A stretch of DNA of 21,977 nucleotides from UBA9732 sp963606545 (GTDB taxonomy: Bacteria; Spirochaetota; Spirochaetia; Sphaerochaetales; Sphaerochaetaceae): contig CAVCYP010000029.1 of assembly GCA_963606545.1 (NCBI GenBank), positions 1-21,977 of the forward strand, in the 5' to 3' direction. A model generated the notes under the pieces. It was given only the letters and a program-made list of their open reading frames with translations. It was not told the DNA's origin and did no database searches. Made by a program: the position numbers and the translations under genes. Below, in pieces: positions 1 to 7,548 of the stretch. How positions within the stretch are numbered: the first letter of the stretch is position 1; each line of letters starts with the position of its first letter.

Positions 1-2
1 AT

Positions 3-53
3 CCTGATTTGGAGTTTGATTATAACAAAGAGGCAACCTTGCCATTAAAATAA
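3..53 (+). CDS. possible 3' end of an upstream gene (partial)
   Basis: An open frame runs in from the window edge and ends at TAA 51-53. It encodes about 16 residues, acidic and then mixed (PDLEFDYNKEATLPLK). It would sit 49 bases before the next gene on the same strand. A second frame is also open for 15 codons (stop at 46-48), so which frame is coding, or whether either is, cannot be decided. No function can be assigned. Confidence 0.3.
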   Translation, partial: PDLEFDYNKEATLPLK

Positions 54-102
54 AAACAATGTCTTATTATTCATAAATCATAAGAAAAAAAGGGGTATTA
101 TT

Positions 103-1365
103 GTGAGAAAAGCTATTGTTGTTTTGGTTTTGGCGTTTTTAGCCATTTCATCTGTGTTCGCTGGAGACTTGTTCTCTTTTGATGCAATGCCTCAGGTTCC
201 GCTTTATAGAGAGCCAGTGGCTGACCCATATGCCTATAACTCTTATCTTAGAGTTTTGATTGCATTAGATGAGGATCAAAGACCAAATAAGATTAAATCA
301 ATTGTTGTTGAACATGACCCAGCTGATACAACTGGTGCCAAGGATAAAGCCTTTTATACTTTCATTCCTTACAATGATGATGCATTAAAGAGCAAGAATA
401 AAACTTATGTAAACATGAAGACTTCCATTGCTGTAGGGTTGTTCAGGGTTCGCTTTAATGGAATGAATTGGGTGCCTGCCATTGATTTTGAAATTAATGT
501 GGCTGGCTATATAAACACAATCTTTAACATGTTTGGAAAGAATGACACTTTGGATTTTGATGGATCCTATTTCCTTGGCGCTTCATTAAGAGTTGCAGAT
601 GCAGTTTCGTTTCGTTTTGGAATGCACCATTTCTCAGGACATTATGGGGATGAAATGCTTCAGAAGTACTACGAGTACAACGGAGTAGATTTCTCAAAGA
701 CTTATAATTCCGGTGCCCTGTTTGACTATGCAAAGACACATAAGGAGGCAGATTCAACCAAGGAATATTATCTCAACGGTTTGGTTGAATACGTAAGAGA
801 CAACTCTTGGACTCTTGCGGTTTCTGCAGATCTTCCATGGGGCTTCAGAGTTTATGGAGAAGCAGAGCTTCCTCAGAATCCAAGCTGGCTCAGACCTCTT
901 GCCCACGTGCCTGCTGACTATGACAACCCTGTTCCGGGAGACGTAGAATCTCATCCAACAATGATTGACCGTATTGGTGGGGATGCAGGCGATGGTGAGC
1001 ACATTCCTCAGTCTCAATTGGACAAAGACCAAGAGCTTAAGAGAACTTCCAACGGTTTCTACAAAGCTTGGAGAATCCATGCTGGTGCTGAGTGGCGCAT
1101 TAATGTTGGTTTTGGTGCAATCTTTGCTGCTGCAGATTTCCAGTTCCATCAGGATGGTCAGACGCTACATCAGATTGCTGGTTACAGCAAGGACAATCCA
1201 TGGGAAATTGAAATCACCGTTGGTGGTGGTTTGGAACTTGGAAACTTCTTAGTTGATGGAAAGACTGTCCGTATTGAGGCTTACTACCACAACGGTAGAG
1301 TCCCAGCTACTCAGTGGTTCTATCAGAGAGTATCCAGTGTGACAGTAGGTCTTGGAGTCAATTAA
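103..1365 (+). CDS. secreted outer-membrane-type protein, DUF1207-like
   Basis: This 420-residue protein has a clear Sec signal peptide: MRK, then a hydrophobic run to about residue 20 ending in SSVFA, with cleavage before GDLF. There is no lipobox. The start is GTG, supported by AAGGGG seven bases upstream. The middle contains the string MHHFSGHYGDEM in a stretch of alternating aromatic and polar residues. It resembles the H-x-S-S-H-x-GDE motif of DUF1207 proteins, which are predicted outer-membrane proteins of unknown role. The later segment (WGFRVYGEAELPQNP) and the aromatic-rich C-terminus suit beta-strands. The next gene, 12 bases downstream, encodes another exported barrel-like protein, so the two may be co-transcribed and work together at the cell surface. 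The family call rests on one motif from memory; the exported, beta-rich nature is much safer. Confidence 0.55.
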   Translation: MRKAIVVLVLAFLAISSVFAGDLFSFDAMPQVPLYREPVADPYAYNSYLRVLIALDEDQRPNKIKSIVVEHDPADTTGAKDKAFYTFIPYNDDALKSKNKTYVNMKTSIAVGLFRVRFNGMNWVPAIDFEINVAGYINTIFNMFGKNDTLDFDGSYFLGASLRVADAVSFRFGMHHFSGHYGDEMLQKYYEYNGVDFSKTYNSGALFDYAKTHKEADSTKEYYLNGLVEYVRDNSWTLAVSADLPWGFRVYGEAELPQNPSWLRPLAHVPADYDNPVPGDVESHPTMIDRIGGDAGDGEHIPQSQLDKDQELKRTSNGFYKAWRIHAGAEWRINVGFGAIFAAADFQFHQDGQTLHQIAGYSKDNPWEIEITVGGGLELGNFLVDGKTVRIEAYYHNGRVPATQWFYQRVSSVTVGLGVN

Positions 1366-1377
1366 ATTTAATAGATT

Positions 1378-3087
1378 ATGAAGAAGTTTTTTACTTTTCT
1401 TGTAGTCTTAATTTTTGTAGTTTCTGGAGTTTTTGCCTACCAAAATACCTATACGGCAGCCTCCAACGAATACAAAATGCTTGTTGCTTTATACAGAATA
1501 GCAGGGATGACAATGCATGGCGTTGTCACCCCTTTAAGTTCAGATGACATGTTATTTCTGTTGAACGAGCTACCAGCTTCAAAGTTTGATAGTTCTTCTA
1601 GGGCTATTGCTGATGCTCTAAGAGAAAAGCTAGAAAGTCCTTCCTATATTTTTTCCTCTAGGGAAGTAATGCTGGATTCAAAAGTGTCGGCAAGCCCAGT
1701 TGGCCTTTTTAACACCAATGAGAATGTTAATATTAGGGAACTGCCTTTTGCTTTTAAAGATATAGAGCCACTTCTTCTTTTTGAAGGAACGTTCTATTTT
1801 GGACAGCATTTTACCGGTTCAATGAGCCTAGATTTAATTAAGGCTGCCGATGGTTGGGATTTTTCTTCTTTTGATACGAATATTGAAACGGATTTAGCCG
1901 GTTCAAGCATAGATTTTTATAGGCCCCACAGAGCTTACTTTGCAGCAGGCTATGACCGTTTTAGCTTCATAATTGGAAGAGACCGAATGTCTGCTGGAAA
2001 TGGCTTTACGGGCAATTTAACCATAGGCGATAATTTTTATTTTCAAGATTTTGCAAAGCTGTCCTTGTTGTATCCATATTTTAGCTACAATTTAACAATT
2101 GCTTCCTTTGATTCAAATAAAGGAACTATGGCAGAGGCAGAGAACTCTTTAGATTTCTCCAGTTGGGATGAATATCACCCTGAAGTGTTAAATCATAGAT
2201 TGAGTGTTAATTTCTTTAATAAGGTAACTTTTACTCTTACTGAAGGAGTGATGAACTATACCAATAATGCTGCTGGAACTGTCAAAATGTTGAATCCTTT
2301 CAATATTTTGCATAATCAGTTTACCTTCCGCAATCATAGGATTAATAACTATTTTGCTGTGGAACTAGAGGTTGCAATCTGCCAAGGTTTTGCTTTTCAT
2401 GCTCAGTTCTTAGGGGACCAAATACAACTGCCGTTTGAAAGCGTAGATACCACCCCAAACAGTTTTGGTTTACTACTAAATTTTGCTTACTCTTTCTTGG
2501 TTAAAGAAAGTCTTGCAACTGTTTATTTTGAAGGTGTGTACACCTCTCCATCTTTGTATTTAAAAGACAACAAAACCGCTGATGGTGATCAAATCTATAG
2601 TTCTGCTGACGTTGTGGCTTATGACCATAGACATACAGATTTAATCTTTGGAAATAAGATGACCGGTTATGATGATTTTCAGTACATGGGTTACAAGTAT
2701 GGTCCTGATACAATAGCTGTTGCTAGCGGATTTGAACTTGTTAACAAGGTGTCTAAATTTTCCTCGTATGCTCTTTTTATGGTGCAAGGAGAGAATAGAA
2801 TCAATAAAGACACCAAGGATGTCCCACTTGCACCTGTTTTAGCAGAAGATGAGTCTAAATTTATCTTTACCCCTTATTTAACAGGAGATCAGGTTCCACA
2901 ATACACGCTTATTTGTTATGCAAATTATGAAACAAGCTTAACTCAATACTTATCCATAAGAGCTGGTATTGCCATGGATAACAGATGGAATTATGAAAAC
3001 AAAAAGGGTTTAAATTATTCAAACCTAGAGATGATACTGTCTGTTAAATTAGACCTTGCAAAGTTGGTTAAACCGCTAGAGCTTTAA
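1378..3087 (+). CDS. exported beta-barrel-like protein, Wzi/capsule-assembly-like
   Basis: This 569-residue protein has a signal peptide (MKKFF, hydrophobic to about residue 20, VFA/Y cleavage). The body is rich in alternating aromatic/polar stretches typical of an outer-membrane barrel. Several spots recall the Wzi capsule-assembly family: FIIGRDRMSAGNGFTGNL (the usual GR-x-GPG-x-G region), then LNHRLSVNFFNKVTFTLTEG, then LNPFNILHNQF followed by an N-rich stretch. Wzi-type proteins are outer-membrane barrels that bind surface polysaccharide. No Shine-Dalgarno sequence precedes the ATG, which lies 12 bases after the previous stop, so translation may be coupled to it. The following purD-like gene is convergent, with an 11-base gap. 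Barrel nature is fairly likely; Wzi membership and a polysaccharide role are inference. Confidence 0.5.
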   Translation: MKKFFTFLVVLIFVVSGVFAYQNTYTAASNEYKMLVALYRIAGMTMHGVVTPLSSDDMLFLLNELPASKFDSSSRAIADALREKLESPSYIFSSREVMLDSKVSASPVGLFNTNENVNIRELPFAFKDIEPLLLFEGTFYFGQHFTGSMSLDLIKAADGWDFSSFDTNIETDLAGSSIDFYRPHRAYFAAGYDRFSFIIGRDRMSAGNGFTGNLTIGDNFYFQDFAKLSLLYPYFSYNLTIASFDSNKGTMAEAENSLDFSSWDEYHPEVLNHRLSVNFFNKVTFTLTEGVMNYTNNAAGTVKMLNPFNILHNQFTFRNHRINNYFAVELEVAICQGFAFHAQFLGDQIQLPFESVDTTPNSFGLLLNFAYSFLVKESLATVYFEGVYTSPSLYLKDNKTADGDQIYSSADVVAYDHRHTDLIFGNKMTGYDDFQYMGYKYGPDTIAVASGFELVNKVSKFSSYALFMVQGENRINKDTKDVPLAPVLAEDESKFIFTPYLTGDQVPQYTLICYANYETSLTQYLSIRAGIAMDNRWNYENKKGLNYSNLEMILSVKLDLAKLVKPLEL

Positions 3088-3098
3088 TTCTCTTTGGT

Positions 3099-4388
3099 TT
3101 AATTTTCTTTGGCTGAATTTACAAAGAACTTGTTTCCAATGTCCTCTCTGTACCATGAACCATCAAAAGTTATGGCATCAATGGACTTATAGGCCATTGA
3201 ATTTGCTTCAATGATGTTTGGTCCAACACCAACAATTGTGGCCGCACGGCCTCCAGTGGTGTAAATGTTGCCATCTTCCTTTTGCTGTACTGCACCAAAG
3301 AAAACGTAGCATCCATTGTTATAATAGTTACCTAGGAACTTTGGAGCTACAGGGGCAAGTTTCATGCCAGTTTTGGTGTCGTTAGGGTAGCCTTCAGAAG
3401 CAATAACTACGCATACAGAGCTTTGTTCACTAGTTACAGGTTCTATCTGTTTAAGAGTATTGTTCTGCATTGCAATCATTAATTCTACAAAATCATTTTT
3501 AATGAGAGGCACCATTGCCTGCGTTGCAGGGTCATTTAAACGGACGTGATAGTCAACAAGGTATGGACCATCCTCAGCTAAAACAATAGAGAAGGTTAAA
3601 ACTCCTCTGTAGTGAAGTTTTTCTTCTTTTAAGCCCTTGAAGGTTGGGTGAATAATTTTTTTAGAGATGGCTTCTCTGATTTTCTGGTTTAAGGGGATTG
3701 GGCAAACGGCTCCCATTCCTCCGGTAGGGGTTCCAAGGCCTTTGTCTGAGTGTTCTCTGTAGGTGTACTCAGAACAAAGAGGAAGAACAAAATAGCCTTC
3801 ATTATCCACAAGAATTGAGCCTGTAATACCAAGGCCAGTTATCTTGTCTTCTACAATGACAGGTCCCTTTTGAAGAAGCTTTTCAGCAAAGGGGAGAAGA
3901 ACTTCTTTGTTGTTGGAGTAGACCATTGTTCTAGATGGGGACATTTCATTGGTTTTAATTGCAAAGGTTTTTCCTTGATTCTGGTCCAAATAAGCTTCAA
4001 TGGCTTTTGTATTGCTAAAGACGTTGTAGTTTGGAACTGGGATATTATGACGTTTTGCAAATTCACGGGCGAATTTTCTATCACCTTCTAATTTTAGTGC
4101 ATAGCTTGGAGCACCAAAGGTAGAAATCCCATTCTTGTTTAGGTGATCAATGACACCGGTCTGAAGAGGCATTTCAGTTCCAATGAAGACAAAATCAATA
4201 CCATATTTCTTGCAAGCCTCAAGAACCTGATTTTTGTCTGCAGGGTTAACCTCAGGAAGATTTACTGCAAAATTTGCAGTCCCAGGATTACTTGGTGCAA
4301 CGTAAAGGCCCTCAATAAGTTTACTTTTGGAAAACAACCAAGCAATTGCATGGTCTTTTGCGCCTGAACCCAAAACAAGTACTTTCAT
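3099..4388 (-). CDS. purD: phosphoribosylamine--glycine ligase-like ATP-grasp protein (divergent PurD)
   Basis: PurD joins glycine to 5-phosphoribosylamine using ATP in purine synthesis. At 429 residues this protein matches family length, and the family order is visible: MKVLVLGSGAKDHAIAW at the N-terminus, YVAPSNPGTA (29-38), EGDRKFAREFAKRHNIPVP, PTGGMGAVCP (221-230), VDYHVRLNDPATQ (278-290), SEGYPNDTKTG and a C-terminal TGGRAATIVGVG...SWYREDIG. Key positions differ from textbook PurD. GGREHA is GAKDHA. The ATP loop (usually ADGLAAGKGV) is TNEMSPSRTM (146-155). The metal-site E-x-N pattern (LEFNxRxGDPE) reads VDYHVRLNDPA. Activity is therefore uncertain. The ATG at 4388 is chosen because GGAGAG precedes it; a longer frame to 4442 would add 18 residues made of a 12-base repeat. 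No other purine gene is nearby; the upstream neighbour is dusB. Confidence 0.75.
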   Translation of the reverse strand: MKVLVLGSGAKDHAIAWLFSKSKLIEGLYVAPSNPGTANFAVNLPEVNPADKNQVLEACKKYGIDFVFIGTEMPLQTGVIDHLNKNGISTFGAPSYALKLEGDRKFAREFAKRHNIPVPNYNVFSNTKAIEAYLDQNQGKTFAIKTNEMSPSRTMVYSNNKEVLLPFAEKLLQKGPVIVEDKITGLGITGSILVDNEGYFVLPLCSEYTYREHSDKGLGTPTGGMGAVCPIPLNQKIREAISKKIIHPTFKGLKEEKLHYRGVLTFSIVLAEDGPYLVDYHVRLNDPATQAMVPLIKNDFVELMIAMQNNTLKQIEPVTSEQSSVCVVIASEGYPNDTKTGMKLAPVAPKFLGNYYNNGCYVFFGAVQQKEDGNIYTTGGRAATIVGVGPNIIEANSMAYKSIDAITFDGSWYREDIGNKFFVNSAKEN

Positions 4389-4401
4389 CCTAAATCTCTC
4401 C

Positions 4402-4437
4402 ATTGTCTTAGAAATGTCTATAGAAATGTCTTTAGAC
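4402..4437. repeat. three imperfect 12-bp tandem repeats upstream of purD
   Basis: On the plus strand the units are ATTGTCTTAGAA, ATGTCTATAGAA and ATGTCTTTAGAC. The last unit, extended, contains the perfect palindrome ATGTCTTTAGACAT. The array fills nearly half of the 82-base dusB-purD gap and begins 13 bases before the purD ATG. A candidate minus-strand promoter runs through it: TTGTGA (4444-4439), a 16-base spacer and TATAGA (4422-4417), with the -10 in the middle unit. The repeats could be an operator or a slippage-prone spacer. Confidence 0.6.
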
Positions 4438-4470
4438 ATCACAAAATGTTACAATTATTGAGAAACAAGG

Positions 4471-5448
4471 TCAATTGCACAGAAGGTCTAGTGCTTTTTT
4501 GTAATCTGCTACGGTAAGAGCCGTGGTTGCAACCTGGCGGACTTTTGCACTGTTGGGAATGCCTTTAAGATAGGCACATACGTGTTTTCTCATTTCTCTA
4601 CAGGCAGCATTCTCTCCAAGGAAAGAAACTAGTCCATCCAGATGAGTCTCAATGGCTTTCCTCTTTTCTTCAACGGGGATTTCTCTGGGAGAATTACCTA
4701 ATGCCAACTCTTGTATTTGCTCAAAAATAAAGGGATTTCCAATGGCGCCACGGGCGAACATGATTGCATCAATGCCTGTTTCTTCAAGCATTTTAAGACC
4801 GTCTTGAGCTGTAAAGAGATCTCCTGAGCCAATGATTATTTTCTCTGGAAAATGAGCTTTTAAATCTTTCAATAGAGCCCAATTTGCAGTAGGCATGTAG
4901 AGCTGACTTCTAGTTCTTGCATGCATACACAGGGCACTTGCTCCTCCATCAAAGGCAGCTTGTGCTGTCTCTAGATAGTTGAGGTTATCTAAATCCCAGC
5001 CGGTTCTAATCTTGATGGTCACCGGTACGCAAACGTTAGAAGTAATGGTTTTTACTATCTCATATATGGTCTTTGGAGTTTTGAGCAAACTACTGCCGGC
5101 ACCAGTTTTGATGACCTTTGGGACGGGGCATCCTGCATTTATATCAATCATAGCTGGATTATAGGCCATTGTTCCTTCAAGAGAGCGTTTAGCGGTGTCT
5201 GCATCTGGCATGAAAAGTTGGACTGCAAGATGGTCCTCATTTTCACCCCGTTCCATCAGCATTATGGTCTTTTCGCTACCACGGGCTACTCCTTCGCTAC
5301 TGACCATCTCGGTATAAGCTAGGGCGGCTCCATGCTTTAAGCAAATGCTTCTGAAAATCTTGTCAGTGTAGCCTGCAAGTGGGGCAAGAAACACATTGCT
5401 ATTGAGACTTAGATTTCCTATTGAGACGGGGTGAAGAAGGTTGTCCAC
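4471..5448 (-). CDS. dusB: tRNA-dihydrouridine synthase DusB (NifR3 family)
   Basis: Dus enzymes reduce specific uridines in tRNA to dihydrouridine using FMN and NADPH in the cytoplasm. The 325-residue product has the family landmarks in order: VFLAPLAGYTDKIFR near the N-terminus, YTEMVSSEG, INAGCPVPKVIKTGAGSSLL with the catalytic Cys107, IKIRTGWD, MHARTRSQLYMPTANW and MFARGAIGNPFIF. I prefer a GTG start at 5448 because GATGAGG, which overlaps the stop codon of the upstream TatD gene, sits five bases before it. The frame stays open to an ATG at 5484 inside TatD, but that start has no ribosome site and would add 12 non-family residues. The tight junction implies translational coupling with the TatD-type gene. 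purD follows after 82 bases. Confidence 0.92.
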   Translation of the reverse strand: MDNLLHPVSIGNLSLNSNVFLAPLAGYTDKIFRSICLKHGAALAYTEMVSSEGVARGSEKTIMLMERGENEDHLAVQLFMPDADTAKRSLEGTMAYNPAMIDINAGCPVPKVIKTGAGSSLLKTPKTIYEIVKTITSNVCVPVTIKIRTGWDLDNLNYLETAQAAFDGGASALCMHARTRSQLYMPTANWALLKDLKAHFPEKIIIGSGDLFTAQDGLKMLEETGIDAIMFARGAIGNPFIFEQIQELALGNSPREIPVEEKRKAIETHLDGLVSFLGENAACREMRKHVCAYLKGIPNSAKVRQVATTALTVADYKKALDLLCN

Positions 5449-5458
5449 GCTTACCTCA

Positions 5459-6235
5459 TCAAACTTCTGTGAGGTGGAAAGCATTTAGGCTGTTGGTGTA
5501 AAGAATTTCAGACATCTGCTCAAGTGGGATGCCTTTAATTTCTGCAACGGCCTTGGCGGTTTCCGGCAGGTACTCCGGCTTGTTCCTGCGCTTTGTGTAC
5601 TTAGCAGGAACCATGAAGGGAGCTTCACTTTCAATGAGAATTCTGTTTTCAGGAAGATTTCTTACTGTATCTGTAAGCTTCTTGATGTTTTTGTAGGTGA
5701 TGTTGCCTGCAAAGGAGAAGTAAACAGGAAGCTCCATTGCTCTAAAAGCATAGTTCCAGTCTTCTGAGTAACAGTGGAAGATTGCACCTTCTTCTGGAAT
5801 GTTGTTTTTGAGAATTTCAAGAATATGATCTCCAGCCTCTCTGTTATGAATGATAACTGGGAGGTGGGCTCTTCTTGCAATTTCAAGGTGCTTTAAGAAC
5901 ATTTCAACCTGGACGTCTTGGAACTGCTTGTACTTTCCATAGTCCAAGCCAGTTTCGCCTATGGCGACAATTCTATCTAGCTTGAGATATTTTTGGATAT
6001 CGGTTTCCCAGCTGCCTAGAATGTTGCCGCTTTCTGTTGGGGAGACGCCTACTGCATGGAAGACGTTTTTTGCGCTCTTTAGGTTGTTGTAGACGACTGC
6101 AAAGTCTGTCAAACTGTTGCAGATAGAGACTATATGAGACACGCCGGCTCTCTTGGCGTATTGTACTGTAATGAGCTGTTCAAGCTGATCTTCGTGAATT
6201 AAACCAATATGACAATGTGTATCGAAAAAACGCAT
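5459..6235 (-). CDS. TatD-family metal-dependent hydrolase (nuclease-like)
   Basis: TatD/YcfH proteins are TIM-barrel metal-dependent hydrolases, several shown to be 3'-5' DNases. This 258-residue protein has the usual length and motifs: FFDTHCHIGL (metal His7 and His9), VAIGETGLDYG (Glu94), VIIHNREAGDHIL (His130) and IFHCYSEDW (His154). The last metal site, normally the Asp of an ETDAP motif, reads IESEAPF with Glu204, a conservative but notable change. The usual G-x-HP segment is GVSP. ATG 6235 is chosen because AGGAAG lies about eight bases upstream; a GTG at 6244 is in frame but too close to that site. It heads the tatD-dusB-(purD) transcript, with its stop overlapping the dusB ribosome site. 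Confidence 0.88.
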   Translation of the reverse strand: MRFFDTHCHIGLIHEDQLEQLITVQYAKRAGVSHIVSICNSLTDFAVVYNNLKSAKNVFHAVGVSPTESGNILGSWETDIQKYLKLDRIVAIGETGLDYGKYKQFQDVQVEMFLKHLEIARRAHLPVIIHNREAGDHILEILKNNIPEEGAIFHCYSEDWNYAFRAMELPVYFSFAGNITYKNIKKLTDTVRNLPENRILIESEAPFMVPAKYTKRRNKPEYLPETAKAVAEIKGIPLEQMSEILYTNSLNAFHLTEV

Positions 6236-6365
6236 GGAGGTCACTTCCTATTTAATTGATTTTTCATGCAAACGGTTGATGCATGGTCAAATGATTATTG
6301 CGGTAAAACCGCGTCTAACGTTAAAGCTAACACGGGAAACGATAATCGTCAAGATTTTAGATTGC
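6236..6365. other. 130-base gap rich in inverted repeats
   Basis: This spacer lies between the DUF4143-like gene and the TatD gene, both on the minus strand. It holds several palindromes: CATGCA/TGCATG with a 9-base loop (6265-6285), GCGGT-AAA-ACCGC (6300-6312) and ACGATAATCGT (6339-6349). None is followed by a T-run in the direction of transcription, so an intrinsic terminator is not convincing. A TTGACC on the minus strand could be a -35 for tatD, but I find no good -10 at proper spacing. No ORF or RNA gene is seen. Confidence 0.45.
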
Positions 6366-7469
6366 CTAGCTAAAATAATCCAGCTCGCAGGCGAATTTGT
6401 GCCAGTCACGCCAAGAGATGCAGTCAATTCCTTTGTTGGTGTAGGTGACATCTCCTAGGTGGAGAATTATTCGCTTCAGGTTGGTTTTGGGCCAAGCAAA
6501 GTAGGGCTCTGTGACCTCCACCTGCGGGCAAATGCGTATTTCGTACTTTTTAGCCCACTTGGCAATAAAAAATTGTTGGGTTCCGCTCTCTAGCCTTGCC
6601 GTGAGATGAAATTCCAAATTTCTCTTCAGTCTTTCACGCTTCAGCTCGCCCAAAGCAAAAGCCGTCACCAGGGCGTCCCTATGCGGACTTAAAATGACAG
6701 AAGAAGGGCTGTTTAGACCCAGTAGACTGCAGGTCAGGCCGGTGTCGTGCAGGAAAAAGATGGGCGTTTTCCCCTCGCAGGGCACCTGAGACGCAAAACC
6801 AAGCTCTAGCAGAATTGTAAGCCATATCTTTACCGTAGGAGCCGATATTTCTGCATTTTTTGCAATTAAATTCATAGATAAGTTTTGCCCACAGGCTCTA
6901 GCGCAGGCGGTTAAAAATTTCCTAAAGTTGGCTTCGTTGGAAGCATTGATTTTACGCTCTGGATGATTCATAGAGCTGCCAACAAGGTCTTCAAGGGCTA
7001 TTTGGGGACTGTAATTTTCAGTGAGAAGCTTTGGATGCTGTCCGCTCCAGAGGACTTCAAAAGGATTATTTGAGGCTTTATTCAGCTTTATCAGTTCTTC
7101 AATTGAAAGCCCTGTAATTGTTACACGTGAAAAAGTTGTGTCAGCGGTTTCTGTTTTATAGGAAGAAGTCAGAACGTATCTGGCAGGAGAAAAGCCCCAC
7201 AAGTCTACATAATATTTAATAGCTTCAAGGATTCCCTTAACTTTTAGGGCTTCAAGAATGATTAGCCCATCAGGAAAAGCCAAAAGGAAGGTTTTTGGAG
7301 ATTTTTCAGCCAACCTACAAAGGTACTCATCTTCAAAAGATACTACCTTCTTGTTGGGAAATAGCTTTCTTGCAAGTTCTCTTTTGCCATAACCCTTTGG
7401 TCCTTCAAGAATTATTACTGGATTTTTTGAGGCTAAAGTTGTGATAGTTTTCTCAATTGCTCTGTACAT
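6366..7469 (-). CDS. degenerate AAA_14/DUF4143-type ATPase-like protein
   Basis: The family pairs an N-terminal P-loop ATPase domain (AAA_14) with a C-terminal DUF4143 domain; cellular roles are mostly unknown. The 367-residue length fits. The P-loop region is ILEGPKGYGKREL (20-32), where the Thr/Ser after GK is Arg30. The Walker B region is GLIILEAL (68-75), where the family expects a DE pair after the hydrophobic run; Asp is lost and Glu73 kept. YVLTSSYK matches the family's LTGSS sensor-like string. Further on, NLIAKNAEISAPTVKIWL is the helix-turn-helix-like DUF4143 start, and FFLHDTGLTCSLLGL matches its DTGL motif. ATP hydrolysis is doubtful. The ATG has no Shine-Dalgarno site; a TATAAT lies only nine bases upstream. 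It precedes tatD by 130 bases. A DNA-polymerase delta'-like role, as near some tatD genes, was considered and not supported. Confidence 0.75.
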   Translation of the reverse strand: MYRAIEKTITTLASKNPVIILEGPKGYGKRELARKLFPNKKVVSFEDEYLCRLAEKSPKTFLLAFPDGLIILEALKVKGILEAIKYYVDLWGFSPARYVLTSSYKTETADTTFSRVTITGLSIEELIKLNKASNNPFEVLWSGQHPKLLTENYSPQIALEDLVGSSMNHPERKINASNEANFRKFLTACARACGQNLSMNLIAKNAEISAPTVKIWLTILLELGFASQVPCEGKTPIFFLHDTGLTCSLLGLNSPSSVILSPHRDALVTAFALGELKRERLKRNLEFHLTARLESGTQQFFIAKWAKKYEIRICPQVEVTEPYFAWPKTNLKRIILHLGDVTYTNKGIDCISWRDWHKFACELDYFS

Positions 7470-7478
7470 TTTTGGTAA

Positions 7479-7508
7479 ATTATAAAGTTAAAAAATCAAA
7501 GATGTAAA
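7479..7508 (-). promoter_or_regulatory. candidate promoter for the DUF4143-like gene, near-leaderless
   Basis: Reading the minus strand, TTTACA (7508-7503), an 18-base spacer and a perfect TATAAT (7484-7479) precede the ATG at 7469 by only nine bases. Transcription would begin about two bases before the start codon. No Shine-Dalgarno sequence is present, which fits leaderless or near-leaderless translation. Confidence 0.5.
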
Positions 7509-7548
7509 GTTTTAAATCAAAAATTGTAAAGTTAAAAGTGCTAAACTA
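7483..7548. repeat. three TAAAGTT repeats at exact 22-bp spacing
   Basis: The heptamer TAAAGTT starts at 7483, 7505 and 7527, a period of exactly 22 bases, about two helical turns. The first two 22-bp units agree at about 15 positions; the third is shorter in similarity. The repeats overlap boxes of both divergent promoters in this gap (minus -10 and -35, plus -35). They could be binding sites for one regulator controlling both genes, although the gap is very AT-rich. Confidence 0.5.

Noticed and set aside
754..1149. A 131-codon open frame antisense to the first gene, and similar long shadow frames over the tctA and mutase genes.
   Set aside because: They lie wholly inside well-supported genes, have no ribosome sites or family motifs, and show the amino-acid bias of antisense frames.
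3064..3120. Repeated TCTTTGG between the convergent Wzi-like and purD genes, considered as a terminator or repeat element.
   Set aside because: Two seven-base copies only, with no inverted pairing.
4389..4442. Longer PurD start at 4442.
   Set aside because: The added residues come from the 12-bp repeats and do not match PurD, which begins with MKVLVLGSG after a GGAGAG site.
6300..6312. GCGGT-AAA-ACCGC as an intrinsic terminator of the DUF4143-like gene.
   Set aside because: No T-run follows on the minus strand and the stem is only five pairs.
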